A DNA stretch of 14,184 bases from contig JAPLSP010000310.1 in assembly GCA_026398575.1 (NCBI GenBank), forward strand, positions 1-14,184, given 5' to 3'. Position 1 is the stretch's first letter. The number at the start of each line of letters is the position of its first letter. A program made the translations under genes and the position numbers. Source of the DNA: Candidatus Sumerlaeota bacterium. Lineage in GTDB: Bacteria; Sumerlaeota; Sumerlaeia; JADFCT01. Positions 7,356-14,184 of the stretch are shown piece after piece. Below the pieces are notes generated by a model, which saw nothing but the letters and a program-made list of their open reading frames with translations, was not told where the DNA came from and ran no database searches.

Positions 7356-9080
7356 ATGGTCCCGCTTCTTCTCATGATACCTGTTCTCGCCTTGGGGGCG
7401 CTCTCCGCCGCAGCGCAACCGCCTGATCTCATCCTGCATCACGGCAAGATCGTGACGGTTGATCCTCAATTCCGAATCGCCGAAGCGATGGCCGTTAAAG
7501 GCGACCGCATTCTGGCCGTCGGCCCGAACGACGAAATTCTCAAACTGGCCGGACCGAAGACGGAGCAAACCGCTTTGGAAGGGCGTATGGTCCTGCCGGG
7601 TCTGATTGACTCTCATGCCCATCCGCCCAACGCAGCCACTTATGAATTCGATCATCCGATTCCGCAGATGGAGACGGTTGCCGATATTCTGGAGTATATC
7701 AAGTCTCGTGCGAAGGTCCTCAAGCCCGGCGAATGGATCGGCATTCAGCAGGTGTTTATCACGCGCCTGCGCGAACCGCGTTTCCCGACGCGGCAGGAAC
7801 TCGACGAAGCGGCGCCGAACAATCCCGTGTTCTTCCGGACGGGCCCTGACGCGGCGCTGAATTCGCTCGCGATGAAGCTCAGCGGCATTGACAGGGACTT
7901 CATAGTTCCGGAGGGACATCCCGGCTACATCGAACGCGATTCCGCAACGAGCGAGCCGACAGGCGTCCTGCGCAATTGCAGCCAATATGTCAAGTATAAG
8001 TCCAGCGGCAAGACCCCGACCGACGCCGACCGCTACGACTGCCTGAAAGCGCTGTTGGCGGCTTATAACGAAGCCGGTATCACGGGCGTTACGGATCGCG
8101 GCGCCTCCGACCAGTCCATCGCCACCTACAGCCGCCTCAAAGATAAGGGCGAGCTGACCTGCCGCGTCTTCCTCACCTACTATGTGAACGCCGAGGCGCC
8201 TTTCGAGAAAATCGAGGCCGGCATCCTGAAGGCGGCGCGGCATCCGCTGCACAAGTATGACAACATGCTCTGGCTGCGCGGGCTGAAGGTTTATCTCGAC
8301 GGTGGCATGCTGACCGGCAGCGCTTACATGCGCGAGCCGTGGGGCGTGAGCAAGATTTACGCGATCACCGATCCCACGTACCGGGGACTTCTTTTCATTC
8401 AGCCGGATCGCCTGCAGAAAATCGCGCGGCTGGCGTTGGAGAACGACTTGCAGCCAACGGCCCACACCGTTGGAGACGGCGCCGTTCATGCCTTGATTGA
8501 CGCATACGAGACGGTCAACCGGGACTTGCCCGTGCGCGAGCGGCGGCCCTGCATCTGCCACTCGAACTTCATAAGCGCCGAGGCCATCGAGAAGATGCGC
8601 GCATTGGGCATCGTCGCCGATTTGCAGCCGGCGTGGCTGTATTTGGATGGCGCCGTTCTGACCAGGCAATTCGGCGAAAAGCGCCTGGAATATTTTCAGC
8701 CGTATCGGACGCTGTTCGACCGGGGCGTCATCGTCGGGGGCGGATCGGATCACATGCAGAAACTCGGCAGCCTGCGCTCGATCAACCCCTATAATCCGTT
8801 CCTTGGGATGTGGACCGTGATCGCGCGCCAGCCACGCTGGACGGACAAGCCCCTGCACACCGAGCAGCGCATCACGCGACAGGAAGCCATCCGGCTCTAT
8901 ACAATCAACTGCGCCTACCTGACGTTCGAGGAGCGCGAGAAAGGCTCGCTTGAAGCGGGAAAACTGGCGGACTTCATCATCCTGGACCGGGATATCCTGG
9001 CCTGTCCTGAAGATGAAGTGAAGGATATTCAGGTGCGCGAGACATGGCTCGGTGGGAAGCGGATTTATCAGCGGCACTAG
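7356..9080 (+). CDS. Exported amidohydrolase, Amidohydrolase_3 (YtcJ-like) family
   Basis: A 574-residue metal-dependent hydrolase with a short hydrophobic signal peptide (about 1-20, cleavage probably after AAA before Q21). The body has the amidohydrolase layout: an N-terminal beta-strand start (LILHHGKIVTVDP), PGLIDSHAHP with His87 and His89 as metal ligands, KVYLDGG with Lys311, His370 in TAH, His402 in CHSNF and Asp465 in GGGSDHM, and a C-terminal strand set (GSLEAGKLADFIILDRD) that closes the beta-sandwich. Family members split amides or related bonds of varied substrates, and the substrate here is not predictable. Its ribosome binding site is AAAGGAAG, 7 nt before the ATG. It leads a three-gene run and the next gene begins after 38 bp. 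Confidence 0.93.
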   Translation: MVPLLLMIPVLALGALSAAAQPPDLILHHGKIVTVDPQFRIAEAMAVKGDRILAVGPNDEILKLAGPKTEQTALEGRMVLPGLIDSHAHPPNAATYEFDHPIPQMETVADILEYIKSRAKVLKPGEWIGIQQVFITRLREPRFPTRQELDEAAPNNPVFFRTGPDAALNSLAMKLSGIDRDFIVPEGHPGYIERDSATSEPTGVLRNCSQYVKYKSSGKTPTDADRYDCLKALLAAYNEAGITGVTDRGASDQSIATYSRLKDKGELTCRVFLTYYVNAEAPFEKIEAGILKAARHPLHKYDNMLWLRGLKVYLDGGMLTGSAYMREPWGVSKIYAITDPTYRGLLFIQPDRLQKIARLALENDLQPTAHTVGDGAVHALIDAYETVNRDLPVRERRPCICHSNFISAEAIEKMRALGIVADLQPAWLYLDGAVLTRQFGEKRLEYFQPYRTLFDRGVIVGGGSDHMQKLGSLRSINPYNPFLGMWTVIARQPRWTDKPLHTEQRITRQEAIRLYTINCAYLTFEEREKGSLEAGKLADFIILDRDILACPEDEVKDIQVRETWLGGKRIYQRH

Positions 9081-9104
9081 ATTGGCTTCGCATTTATTTT
9101 CAGC

Positions 9105-9110
9105 AAGGAG
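9105..9110 (+). promoter_or_regulatory. Strong ribosome binding site of the DUF4838 gene
   Basis: AAGGAG lies 8 nt before the ATG at 9119 and selects it over the in-frame Met at residue 7. It sits in the 38-bp gap after the amidohydrolase stop. Confidence 0.75.
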
Positions 9111-9118
9111 ATTTGTGA

Positions 9119-11614
9119 ATGGTCGCTCTTTGGAAGATGCTATTCGGTTGTTTTCTGCCGGCAGCGCTGATCCTCGCGCTGGCAGCCCCATTGCCGGCGA
9201 TCGAGATCGTCAAGGACGGCAAGCCGGTGGCCGTTGTGGTGGTTGAAGGTCAATCTGCTGCAGGTGAGGCGAATGCAGCAGCGGATGCGCCTGCCGAGGC
9301 TGCGGGGGCGAAAGGTCGCGCCGCAAGGAAACAGCCCGTCCGCCGTGAACCCGCCCGCCGACAATTGAGCGCCGAGGAATCGGCCGCCAACCTGCTCGTG
9401 GACTGGATCGAGAAGATCACCAGCGCGCGCCTTACCATTGCGGCGCAAGCGCCCGCCGATGCGCCCACCGCAGTTCCCGTCATTTATGTGGGCAAAGCCG
9501 CCGTCAAAGCGGGGCTCAAGTTGGACGACATCGAAAGTCCCAGCCACGAAGGCGTGCGCATTATCGTCGAGGGGAATCGCGCGCTCATCGCCGGACAAAA
9601 CGAGGCGGCGACGCTGAAGGCCGTATGCCGCTTCCTCGAAGCGCTTGGCTGCCGGTACTTCATGGATGGGCCGCTGGGCGAGGTCTATCCGCGAACACCC
9701 AATCTTTCGGCGCCCGTAATGAATATCACCGAGAAGCCAGGCCTGCTTTATCGCAATCCAAAAGGGCCATCCTGGAACGTCGCTTTATGGAAGGCGTGGA
9801 ACGGCGCCGGCGGCGACGTCATGGGTCACGCGCATGCCTGGGGACGTTATGTCTCGCCGGACCTCTTCAGCCAGCATCCGGAATTCTTCGCATTAGGCAA
9901 GGATGGAGCGCGCAAGCCAAGCGGGTGGCTGTGCACGTCGAACCCGGAGTTGCGCAAATACTTCGCCGCGCGCGTGATCGAGACTATTCGCAGCGGACAG
10001 ACGAATCCCTCGCTCTCGCCCACGGATGGAACGGGCTATTGCCAATGCCCCGTGTGCAAAGCGCAGGACGATCCGAACGTGATCGAACCCTCCAGCGGCT
10101 TGATGTCGGTCTCGAAGCGATATGCCGATTTCTTTGACGACGTCGCGCGGCAGGTGGCGAAGGAGTATCCGAAGTCCATCCTGAGTTTTTACTGCTACGC
10201 CGACTATACGCAGCCGCCCGCGCTGGGACGGCGCCTCTCGCCCAACCTGTGCGCCTTCATCGCGCCCATCCGATACTGCCGCACGCATGAGATCGGAAAT
10301 CCCGATTGCCCCAGCCGCCTCCAGCAGGTCGGGATGGTTGATGGCTGGGGGAAACTGGCGAGCCACCTGGGATATTATAACTATATGTATAACCTCGCGG
10401 ACGGCACGCTGCCCTTCTTCAAGTTCACCGCGTGCAAGAAGGAGTTCCCATATCTGTATGAGCGCGGGCTGGCGGCGATGACCATCGAGGTTCTATCGAA
10501 CTGGCATATCTACGGGCCTCAAATCTATCTGAGTTTGCGGCTGGCCTACGATCCGAAGGCCGACGCCGGCGCGATCATGGAGGATTATTGGACAAAGTTC
10601 TATGGACCCGCCGCGCCGCACATGAAGACCTACTGGATGGGAATTGACGCGGCCCAGGAACGATTGAAATGCCACTCCGGCGGTTTCCATGGGTTGCAGC
10701 AGATATACACGCCCGAATTTCTGAAGGAATGCGAAACAGCGCTGATGCGCGCGACTGAGGCTGCCAAGACTGACAAGACATACTCCGAGCGCGTCGCCCT
10801 GCACGCCGAAGGCTATCGCAGCGCCGCAGAATATCAGGAAATATGCGAAGCAATGGCGCACGGCGATTTCGCAAAGGCCAAGACGGTCTTTGACGGCGCC
10901 ATCGCCCGCCTTCAGGCGCTCGCTGGCAAGGGGTACGCCAACCGCGAATATGCTACGTCGTATCTCGAACGGTTCCTCGGCAAAATCCTGACGGCGGGTG
11001 TCGCGGCCACGGCTGCGCCGAATAAGGTCCTGGCCGTCCTCCCCGAGCAATGGCGCTTCACGCACGACCCGCAAGACCAGGGCGTCGGCAATCATTACCA
11101 GGACGAAAAATTCGACGATTCCCAGTGGACACTGGCTTCCACGTATCGCAAAACCCTCAATGCGCAGGGACTCGACCAAACAACGATCCTGTGGTATCGA
11201 AGCTCTTTTGATTTGCCACAATCGCCACAATCAGGAAAGATGTCCCTTTTCTTCAGCGAGGTTGACGGCTGGAGCGAAGTGTATGTCAACGGCAAACGCA
11301 TCGCCGCGCCTCCGTCGCCCGTCGGCGCTCGCGGCGGAGCAAAAAAAACTGCTGCTGCAGTGGCAGCAGCAGCGCCGACAGTGGATGGCGCCCCTGCGAC
11401 CGAAACAAAAGAAGCCGCCTTATCCACCACACAGACAGCCCAACCCTCGCGCGAAGGCCAGGCCAAACCCCGTCTGTCATTCGAGGTGGATATCACGCAA
11501 GCCATCCATCCCGGTCGCAATGTTGTTTCCGTGCGTGTAGATCATTCGAAGATCACAGAGCTATTTTTAGGGGGCATTTTGCGGCCGGTGCTGCTGATTC
11601 AAAAAGGATCATAG
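9119..11614 (+). CDS. Exported DUF4838 protein with alpha-glucuronidase-like N-terminus and C-terminal sugar-binding-like domain
   Basis: An 831-residue protein with a hydrophobic signal segment (7-27). Residues 28-205 resemble the N-terminal domain that precedes many family 67/20-type glycosidases (EIVKDGKPVAVVV, then LLVDWIEKITSARL, VIYVGK, FLEALGCRYF and GEVYPR). Residues about 205-475 are the DUF4838 core, including a CxCPxC cysteine motif at 308-313 and HAHAWGRY near 237-244. An alpha-helical part follows (about 475-625). Residues 640-825 look like a beta-sandwich of the glycoside hydrolase 2 sugar-binding type (WYRSSFDLP, SEVYVNGK, FEVDITQAI, NVVSVRVDH). Two Ala-rich insertions, at 44-82 and 730-783, interrupt domains where relatives usually run on. 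DUF4838 proteins are abundant in Planctomycetes and Verrucomicrobia, usually near carbohydrate genes, but their reaction is unproven. The neighbours are close enough for one operon. Confidence 0.9.
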   Translation: MVALWKMLFGCFLPAALILALAAPLPAIEIVKDGKPVAVVVVEGQSAAGEANAAADAPAEAAGAKGRAARKQPVRREPARRQLSAEESAANLLVDWIEKITSARLTIAAQAPADAPTAVPVIYVGKAAVKAGLKLDDIESPSHEGVRIIVEGNRALIAGQNEAATLKAVCRFLEALGCRYFMDGPLGEVYPRTPNLSAPVMNITEKPGLLYRNPKGPSWNVALWKAWNGAGGDVMGHAHAWGRYVSPDLFSQHPEFFALGKDGARKPSGWLCTSNPELRKYFAARVIETIRSGQTNPSLSPTDGTGYCQCPVCKAQDDPNVIEPSSGLMSVSKRYADFFDDVARQVAKEYPKSILSFYCYADYTQPPALGRRLSPNLCAFIAPIRYCRTHEIGNPDCPSRLQQVGMVDGWGKLASHLGYYNYMYNLADGTLPFFKFTACKKEFPYLYERGLAAMTIEVLSNWHIYGPQIYLSLRLAYDPKADAGAIMEDYWTKFYGPAAPHMKTYWMGIDAAQERLKCHSGGFHGLQQIYTPEFLKECETALMRATEAAKTDKTYSERVALHAEGYRSAAEYQEICEAMAHGDFAKAKTVFDGAIARLQALAGKGYANREYATSYLERFLGKILTAGVAATAAPNKVLAVLPEQWRFTHDPQDQGVGNHYQDEKFDDSQWTLASTYRKTLNAQGLDQTTILWYRSSFDLPQSPQSGKMSLFFSEVDGWSEVYVNGKRIAAPPSPVGARGGAKKTAAAVAAAAPTVDGAPATETKEAALSTTQTAQPSREGQAKPRLSFEVDITQAIHPGRNVVSVRVDHSKITELFLGGILRPVLLIQKGS
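9255..9281 (+). repeat. Inverted repeat in first Ala-rich insertion
   Basis: CTGCTGCA (9255-9262) and TGCAGCAG (9274-9281) form a perfect 8-bp stem with an 11-nt loop, inside the codons of the first Ala-rich insertion (residues 46-55). The second insertion of the same gene holds a hairpin built from the same CTGCTGC core. Confidence 0.7.
11341..11374 (+). repeat. A8 tract followed directly by a perfect 10-bp hairpin
   Basis: Eight A residues (11341-11348, read as GCA AAA AAA ACT) are followed with no gap by CTGCTGCTGC, loop AGTG, GCAGCAGCAG (11349-11372). On the plus strand this looks like a slippery run ahead of a stable stem. On the minus strand it looks like a GC-rich hairpin followed by T8, the form of an intrinsic terminator that would stop antisense transcription. 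The site lies in the second Ala-rich insertion of the DUF4838 gene. It may only be a by-product of Ala-codon repeats, since no function is shown. Confidence 0.75.
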
Positions 11615-11644
11615 CCAAATTCAGTCTCCTCAGGATATTCAATT

Positions 11645-12478
11645 ATGATGCCAAGAACATTGAGAGCGATTGGGCCAGCATTGGCTATGGCGCTTCTCTT
11701 CGCGGCGAACGTCCGCGCCGATGAAACGCCGACGCGGCGGGAATGGAAGGTGGACGGCGTTGTCCGCGAGGCGCTGGTCTGTGCGCCGTCCAAAGCCACA
11801 ACGGAAGGGGCGCCGGTTGTCTTTGCGTTTCATGGACATGGCGGCAGCATGGCCAATGCCGCGCGCATGTTTGGTTATCATAAGCAGTGGCCGGAGGCGA
11901 TTGTCGTTTATCCGCAGGGGCTGAACACCCCGGGGCGATTGACCGATCCGGAGGGGAAGAAACCCGGCTGGCAGAGCAGGATCGGCGATCAGGGCGACCG
12001 CGATCTGAAGTTTTTCGACGCAATGCTGGAGAGCCTGAAGAAGGACTACCGCGTGGATGAGAAGCGCATCTATGCCACCGGCCACTCCAACGGCGGCGGC
12101 TTCACGTATCTGCTGTGGGCGGCGCGCGGCGATAAGTTTGCGGCCTTTGCTCCATCCGCGGCAGTCTTCGCTCCAGGCGCCGCAGCCGCAGCCGAAACCG
12201 GAATCGGAACAACAGGCCTGCTCAAGCCCAAGCCGGTAATGCACCTGGCGGGCGAGAAGGATCCGCTTGTCAAATACGAGTGGCAGAAGCGAATGATCGA
12301 AGCGCTGCAAAAATTCAACCAATGCGGCGAAAGCCAGCCATGGGATAAGGGATGCACGCTCTATCCCTCAAAAGCCGGCGCGCCCGTAGTAACCTTTATT
12401 CATCCCGGCGCCCACCAATTCGTGCCCGAAGCCCCCGCGCTGATCGTGAAGTTTTTCAAGGAACACGTGAAGCCATGA
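11645..12478 (+). CDS. Exported alpha/beta-hydrolase, PHB depolymerase or feruloyl-esterase-like
   Basis: A 277-residue protein with a signal peptide (about 1-25, cleavage likely after VRA). It has the features of the esterase family that includes polyhydroxybutyrate depolymerases and LpqC-like esterases: oxyanion loop HGHGG (63-67), nucleophile elbow GHSNG with Ser148, acid Asp206 in GEKDP, and His257 in HPGAHQF. The segment from 109 to 135 (GWQSRIGDQGDRDLKFFDAM and onward) matches the cap-region pattern of these esterases. It probably cleaves ester bonds on an external polymer or oligomer; the exact substrate is unknown. The start is one of two adjacent ATGs (11645, 11648), with AGGA at 11632-11635 upstream. 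It starts 30 bp after the DUF4838 stop and ends the plus-strand run. Confidence 0.92.
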   Translation: MMPRTLRAIGPALAMALLFAANVRADETPTRREWKVDGVVREALVCAPSKATTEGAPVVFAFHGHGGSMANAARMFGYHKQWPEAIVVYPQGLNTPGRLTDPEGKKPGWQSRIGDQGDRDLKFFDAMLESLKKDYRVDEKRIYATGHSNGGGFTYLLWAARGDKFAAFAPSAAVFAPGAAAAAETGIGTTGLLKPKPVMHLAGEKDPLVKYEWQKRMIEALQKFNQCGESQPWDKGCTLYPSKAGAPVVTFIHPGAHQFVPEAPALIVKFFKEHVKP

Positions 12479-12529
12479 ACGAAATGAAAGAACAATCGCC
12501 GACGCCGTTCCTGATGTAACGAATAAACA

Positions 12530-12757
12530 TCATCTTGAATGCCTGGCAGACGCTACTCCCGTCTTCGCCACCATAGCTTTGGCTTCACTCAAGGAAAAGG
12601 ATGGAGCGCCGTGCTCTTGCTTTTTTGCTTTGCGCAATTCCCGCAAATCCTCGGCGTCTTCCAGAAGCGAGCGTAGAGCGTCATATTCCTCGACAGGTAA
12701 TATCACAAACTCACGCTTGCCGTTTTTTTTCAGATAGTTCGGATGTAGAGCAATCAT
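12530..12757 (-). CDS. Short Phd/YefM-like antitoxin
   Basis: A 75-residue protein, second gene of a toxin-antitoxin pair. Residues 5-30 (HPNYLKKNGKREFVILPVEE and onward) match the later part of the Phd/YefM fold, and the charged helix LEDAEDLRELRKAKKQ (32-47) should be the toxin-wrapping segment. The N-terminal helix and strand that normally make the DNA-binding half of Phd are shortened, a form also known from other bacterial short antitoxins. The ATG at 12757 has a strong site, GAGGAGA (12767-12773 on the minus strand), placed right behind the toxin stop codon, so translation of the two is probably coupled. It converges with the esterase gene, with 51 bp between stops. Confidence 0.82.
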   Translation of the reverse strand: MIALHPNYLKKNGKREFVILPVEEYDALRSLLEDAEDLRELRKAKKQEHGAPSFSLSEAKAMVAKTGVASARHSR

Positions 12758-12766
12758 TGAAACATA

Positions 12767-12773
12767 TCTCCTC
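12767..12773 (-). promoter_or_regulatory. Strong ribosome binding site of the antitoxin at the toxin stop
   Basis: The minus strand reads GAGGAGA immediately after the toxin TAG (12775-12777), 9 nt before the antitoxin ATG. The toxin itself has no visible site, so this arrangement would favour antitoxin synthesis from the shared mRNA. Confidence 0.75.
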
Positions 12774-12774
12774 G

Positions 12775-13023
12775 CTATTTGTACGCGTCACCGCGCGGGC
12801 GCACGCGATATACAGTCACCACAGGCGCCTCGATCTCAAACAAAACCCGATAATTTCCGACACGAAGGCGAAATTCGGGAGTGAAGTTGGTCAAGCGTTT
12901 TACATCTCCGCGCAGGTTGTCCTCGATTGTCTCAAGAGCAAGCCAGACACGCTCTCGATCCTTTGCCGGAATGCGGGATAGATCCTTAATCGCTTTGGGC
13001 TTCAATTTTATTTGGTATTGCAT
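12775..13023 (-). CDS. RelE/ParE-family toxin
   Basis: An 82-residue basic protein, the usual length for RelE/ParE toxins, which act as ribosome-dependent mRNA endonucleases (RelE) or gyrase poisons (ParE). From the ATG at 13023: the N-terminal helix pair (LKPKAIKDLSRIPAKDRERV), then RLTNFTPEFRLRVGNYRVLFEIE (43-65) with Arg54 and Arg59, and the C-terminal strand VYRVRPRGDAYK (71-82) with Arg75, Arg77 and Tyr81. The basic and tyrosine residues in these strands suit a RelE-like nuclease. An upstream GTG at 13059 would add twelve residues unlike the family, so I prefer 13023. The toxin precedes its antitoxin, the reverse of the common order, with a 17-bp gap. Confidence 0.87.
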   Translation of the reverse strand: MQYQIKLKPKAIKDLSRIPAKDRERVWLALETIEDNLRGDVKRLTNFTPEFRLRVGNYRVLFEIEAPVVTVYRVRPRGDAYK

Positions 13024-13108
13024 TTCGACTAGATATATAGCGTTCAGATTTCGGTGCACAAGCGCAAAAAAATTATTCTTAATGAATATGAAAACTCCAG
13101 CTCAATTC

Positions 13109-13125
13109 GTGACGCAGCGCGTCAC
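13109..13125. other. Perfect 7-bp palindrome between protease and toxin genes
   Basis: GTGACGC (13109-13115), loop AGC, GCGTCAC (13119-13125). It begins 3 bases beyond the protease stop codon and lies about 85 bp ahead of the toxin start. It could be a transcription stop for the protease gene (there is no T-tract directly after it, so this would be an atypical one) or an operator for the toxin-antitoxin operon. The sequence does not decide between these. Confidence 0.6.
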
Positions 13126-13128
13126 AAT

Positions 13129-14184
13129 TCATAGCCTTAATCCCAAATCCGGCCTCTGGCTGAAGTCGGGGGTGTGCGGGGGATTGGCTTTGATGGCTTC
13201 GAGGACTTCGGCGATGGCGCGGTCGAGTTGCGGGTCGCGCTCGGCGGCCCAATCCTGCGGGCGGATGTCCACTTCGATGTCAGGCTCGACGCCGTAGTTC
13301 TCGACGCCCCACCCCACGGTCTGGAACCAATGGGAAAACTCCGGCTGCGTGGTGAGCGTGCCGTCCACAAGGGCATTGCGCGGCCAGATGCCGATGACGC
13401 CGCCCCAGGTGCGCCGCCCGATCACCAGCCCAAGTTTCATCAGTTTGAACGCCTGGCAGACGATGTCGCCGTCCGATCCGGCGAATTCATTCGTGAGGCA
13501 GACCATCGGACCTTTGGGCGCCTCGGTCGGATACGGGCGTTCGCTCATCCAGCGGCTGATCTCATAGCCGACGCGCCGGCGCGCGAGCTTTTCGAGCAGC
13601 AGTTGCGAAAAATGTCCGCCGCCGTTGAACCGCACGTCCACAACCAGGCCGTCGTAATCGAGTTCGGCCAGAAAGCCGCGATGGAACTCGGCGTATCCCG
13701 GCGGCGCCATATCGGGGATATGAATATACCCTGCCGCGCCGCCGGATTTTTCATGAACGGCGCCACGATTTTTCTCGACCCATGCCCGATAGCGCAGACC
13801 CGTTTCACTCTCGAGAGTTTTGACGCGGACCTGACGCGGACCTGATTTATCGTTCTGCGCCACGGTCAAGGCGATCTCTTCTCCCGCCAGGTTGACCAGC
13901 GGCTTTTGCGGCAGCGTTTCACGGTCCAGCTTTTCGCCGCCCACCGCCAACAGCAGCATCCCTTCCGACACATTGACGCCCGGACGCAGCAGCGGCGGCG
14001 CGTTTTTCGGGTCCCACGTGTCGCCCGGGACAATGCGCTCAATGCGCCAAGCGCCGCTCTCCGGGTCATAGGAAAAATCCGCGCCGAGATATCCCTGGTT
14101 GTATTGCGGCTTGAGCCGGTAGTCGCCGCCCATTTCGTAGGCGTGCGAGGTCCCCAGTTCGCCCTGCATCTCCCAGGCCAGATC
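13129..14184 (-). CDS. Tricorn-family protease, C-terminal catalytic part (5' end beyond window)
   Basis: The frame is open to the right edge, so this is the end of a larger protein; tricorn enzymes carry beta-propellers N-terminal to this part. Counting from the Met at 14169: GELGTSHAYE (3-12) holds the Ser8-His9 pair that corresponds to Ser745-His746 of Thermoplasma tricorn. A PDZ-like region follows (about 20-115) and then an S41-like core with RFNGGGH (180-186), NEFAGSDGD with nucleophile Ser232, and Glu290 in ENYGVEPD. The Ser232-Glu290 spacing of 58 equals the Ser965-Glu1023 spacing remembered for tricorn. The active site is therefore complete as far as visible. Tricorn enzymes cut peptides into short oligopeptides. 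Localisation cannot be judged without the N-terminus. The TGA is at 13129-13131. Confidence 0.9.
   Translation of the reverse strand, partial: DLAWEMQGELGTSHAYEMGGDYRLKPQYNQGYLGADFSYDPESGAWRIERIVPGDTWDPKNAPPLLRPGVNVSEGMLLLAVGGEKLDRETLPQKPLVNLAGEEIALTVAQNDKSGPRQVRVKTLESETGLRYRAWVEKNRGAVHEKSGGAAGYIHIPDMAPPGYAEFHRGFLAELDYDGLVVDVRFNGGGHFSQLLLEKLARRRVGYEISRWMSERPYPTEAPKGPMVCLTNEFAGSDGDIVCQAFKLMKLGLVIGRRTWGGVIGIWPRNALVDGTLTTQPEFSHWFQTVGWGVENYGVEPDIEVDIRPQDWAAERDPQLDRAIAEVLEAIKANPPHTPDFSQRPDLGLRL

Noticed and set aside
7263..9191. A 642-codon open frame on the minus strand
   Set aside because: It lies antisense to the amidohydrolase, whose frame has a full set of metal ligands and a signal peptide. 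The antisense product is Arg/His/Gln-rich with no recognisable motif, as expected from the complement of GC-rich codons.
12475..12519. A 14-codon frame overlapping the esterase stop as ATGA
   Set aside because: There is no ribosome binding site and no sign of conservation, and it is too short to support from sequence alone.
13024..13059. GTG at 13059 as the toxin start
   Set aside because: The added twelve residues do not fit the RelE/ParE N-terminus, and the ATG at 13023 gives the family's usual length. Neither start has a clear ribosome binding site.

Overview
The window looks like chromosomal DNA of a GC-rich, Gram-negative-type bacterium. The gene content points to the PVC group or a nearby phylum such as Verrucomicrobiota, Planctomycetota, Lentisphaerota or Hydrogenedentota. 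The clues are a zinc-ribbon Ser/Thr kinase fused to RDD membrane domains, a DUF4838 protein with an alpha-glucuronidase-like N-terminus, a Tat-exported toroid protein, a bacterial tricorn-type protease and exported amidohydrolases. This placement is an inference from gene content, not a measured affiliation.

Layout from left to right. Positions 1-1270 (minus) hold an MFS transporter whose 3' end is cut by the window edge. A 184-bp divergent spacer separates it from a large plus-strand receptor-like kinase (1455-4799). Twenty bp later comes a Tat-signal protein (4820-7072) that joins a prenyltransferase-like alpha/alpha toroid to what looks like a PHP-like metallohydrolase. A 283-bp spacer (7073-7355) carries a 9-bp tandem repeat, a long imperfect inverted repeat built from heptanucleotide units, and a good promoter candidate. 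A three-gene plus-strand run follows with 38 and 30 bp gaps: an exported amidohydrolase (7356-9080), an exported DUF4838 protein (9119-11614) and an exported esterase (11645-12478). Convergent with it is a compact minus-strand toxin-antitoxin pair, with a RelE/ParE toxin (12775-13023) placed upstream of a short Phd/YefM-like antitoxin (12530-12757). The right edge holds the C-terminal catalytic half of a tricorn-family protease on the minus strand (13129 to beyond 14184).

How the genes may fit together: four consecutive plus-strand products (4820-12478) carry export signals, which suggests a periplasmic or surface set for processing an external substrate. The membrane kinase sits at the head of the cluster, and the MFS transporter lies divergently upstream. 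No substrate can be read from the sequence.

The most unusual items are: the kinase layout, with a catalytic kinase, two RDD membrane modules and a degenerate second kinase-like domain that has a Ser-Asp repeat where the activation segment would be; the toroid-metallohydrolase fusion with a G-rich repeat linker; three unrelated minisatellites that all have a 9-bp period; the heptad-repeat inverted pair; and an A8 tract followed at once by a perfect 10-bp hairpin inside the DUF4838 gene.
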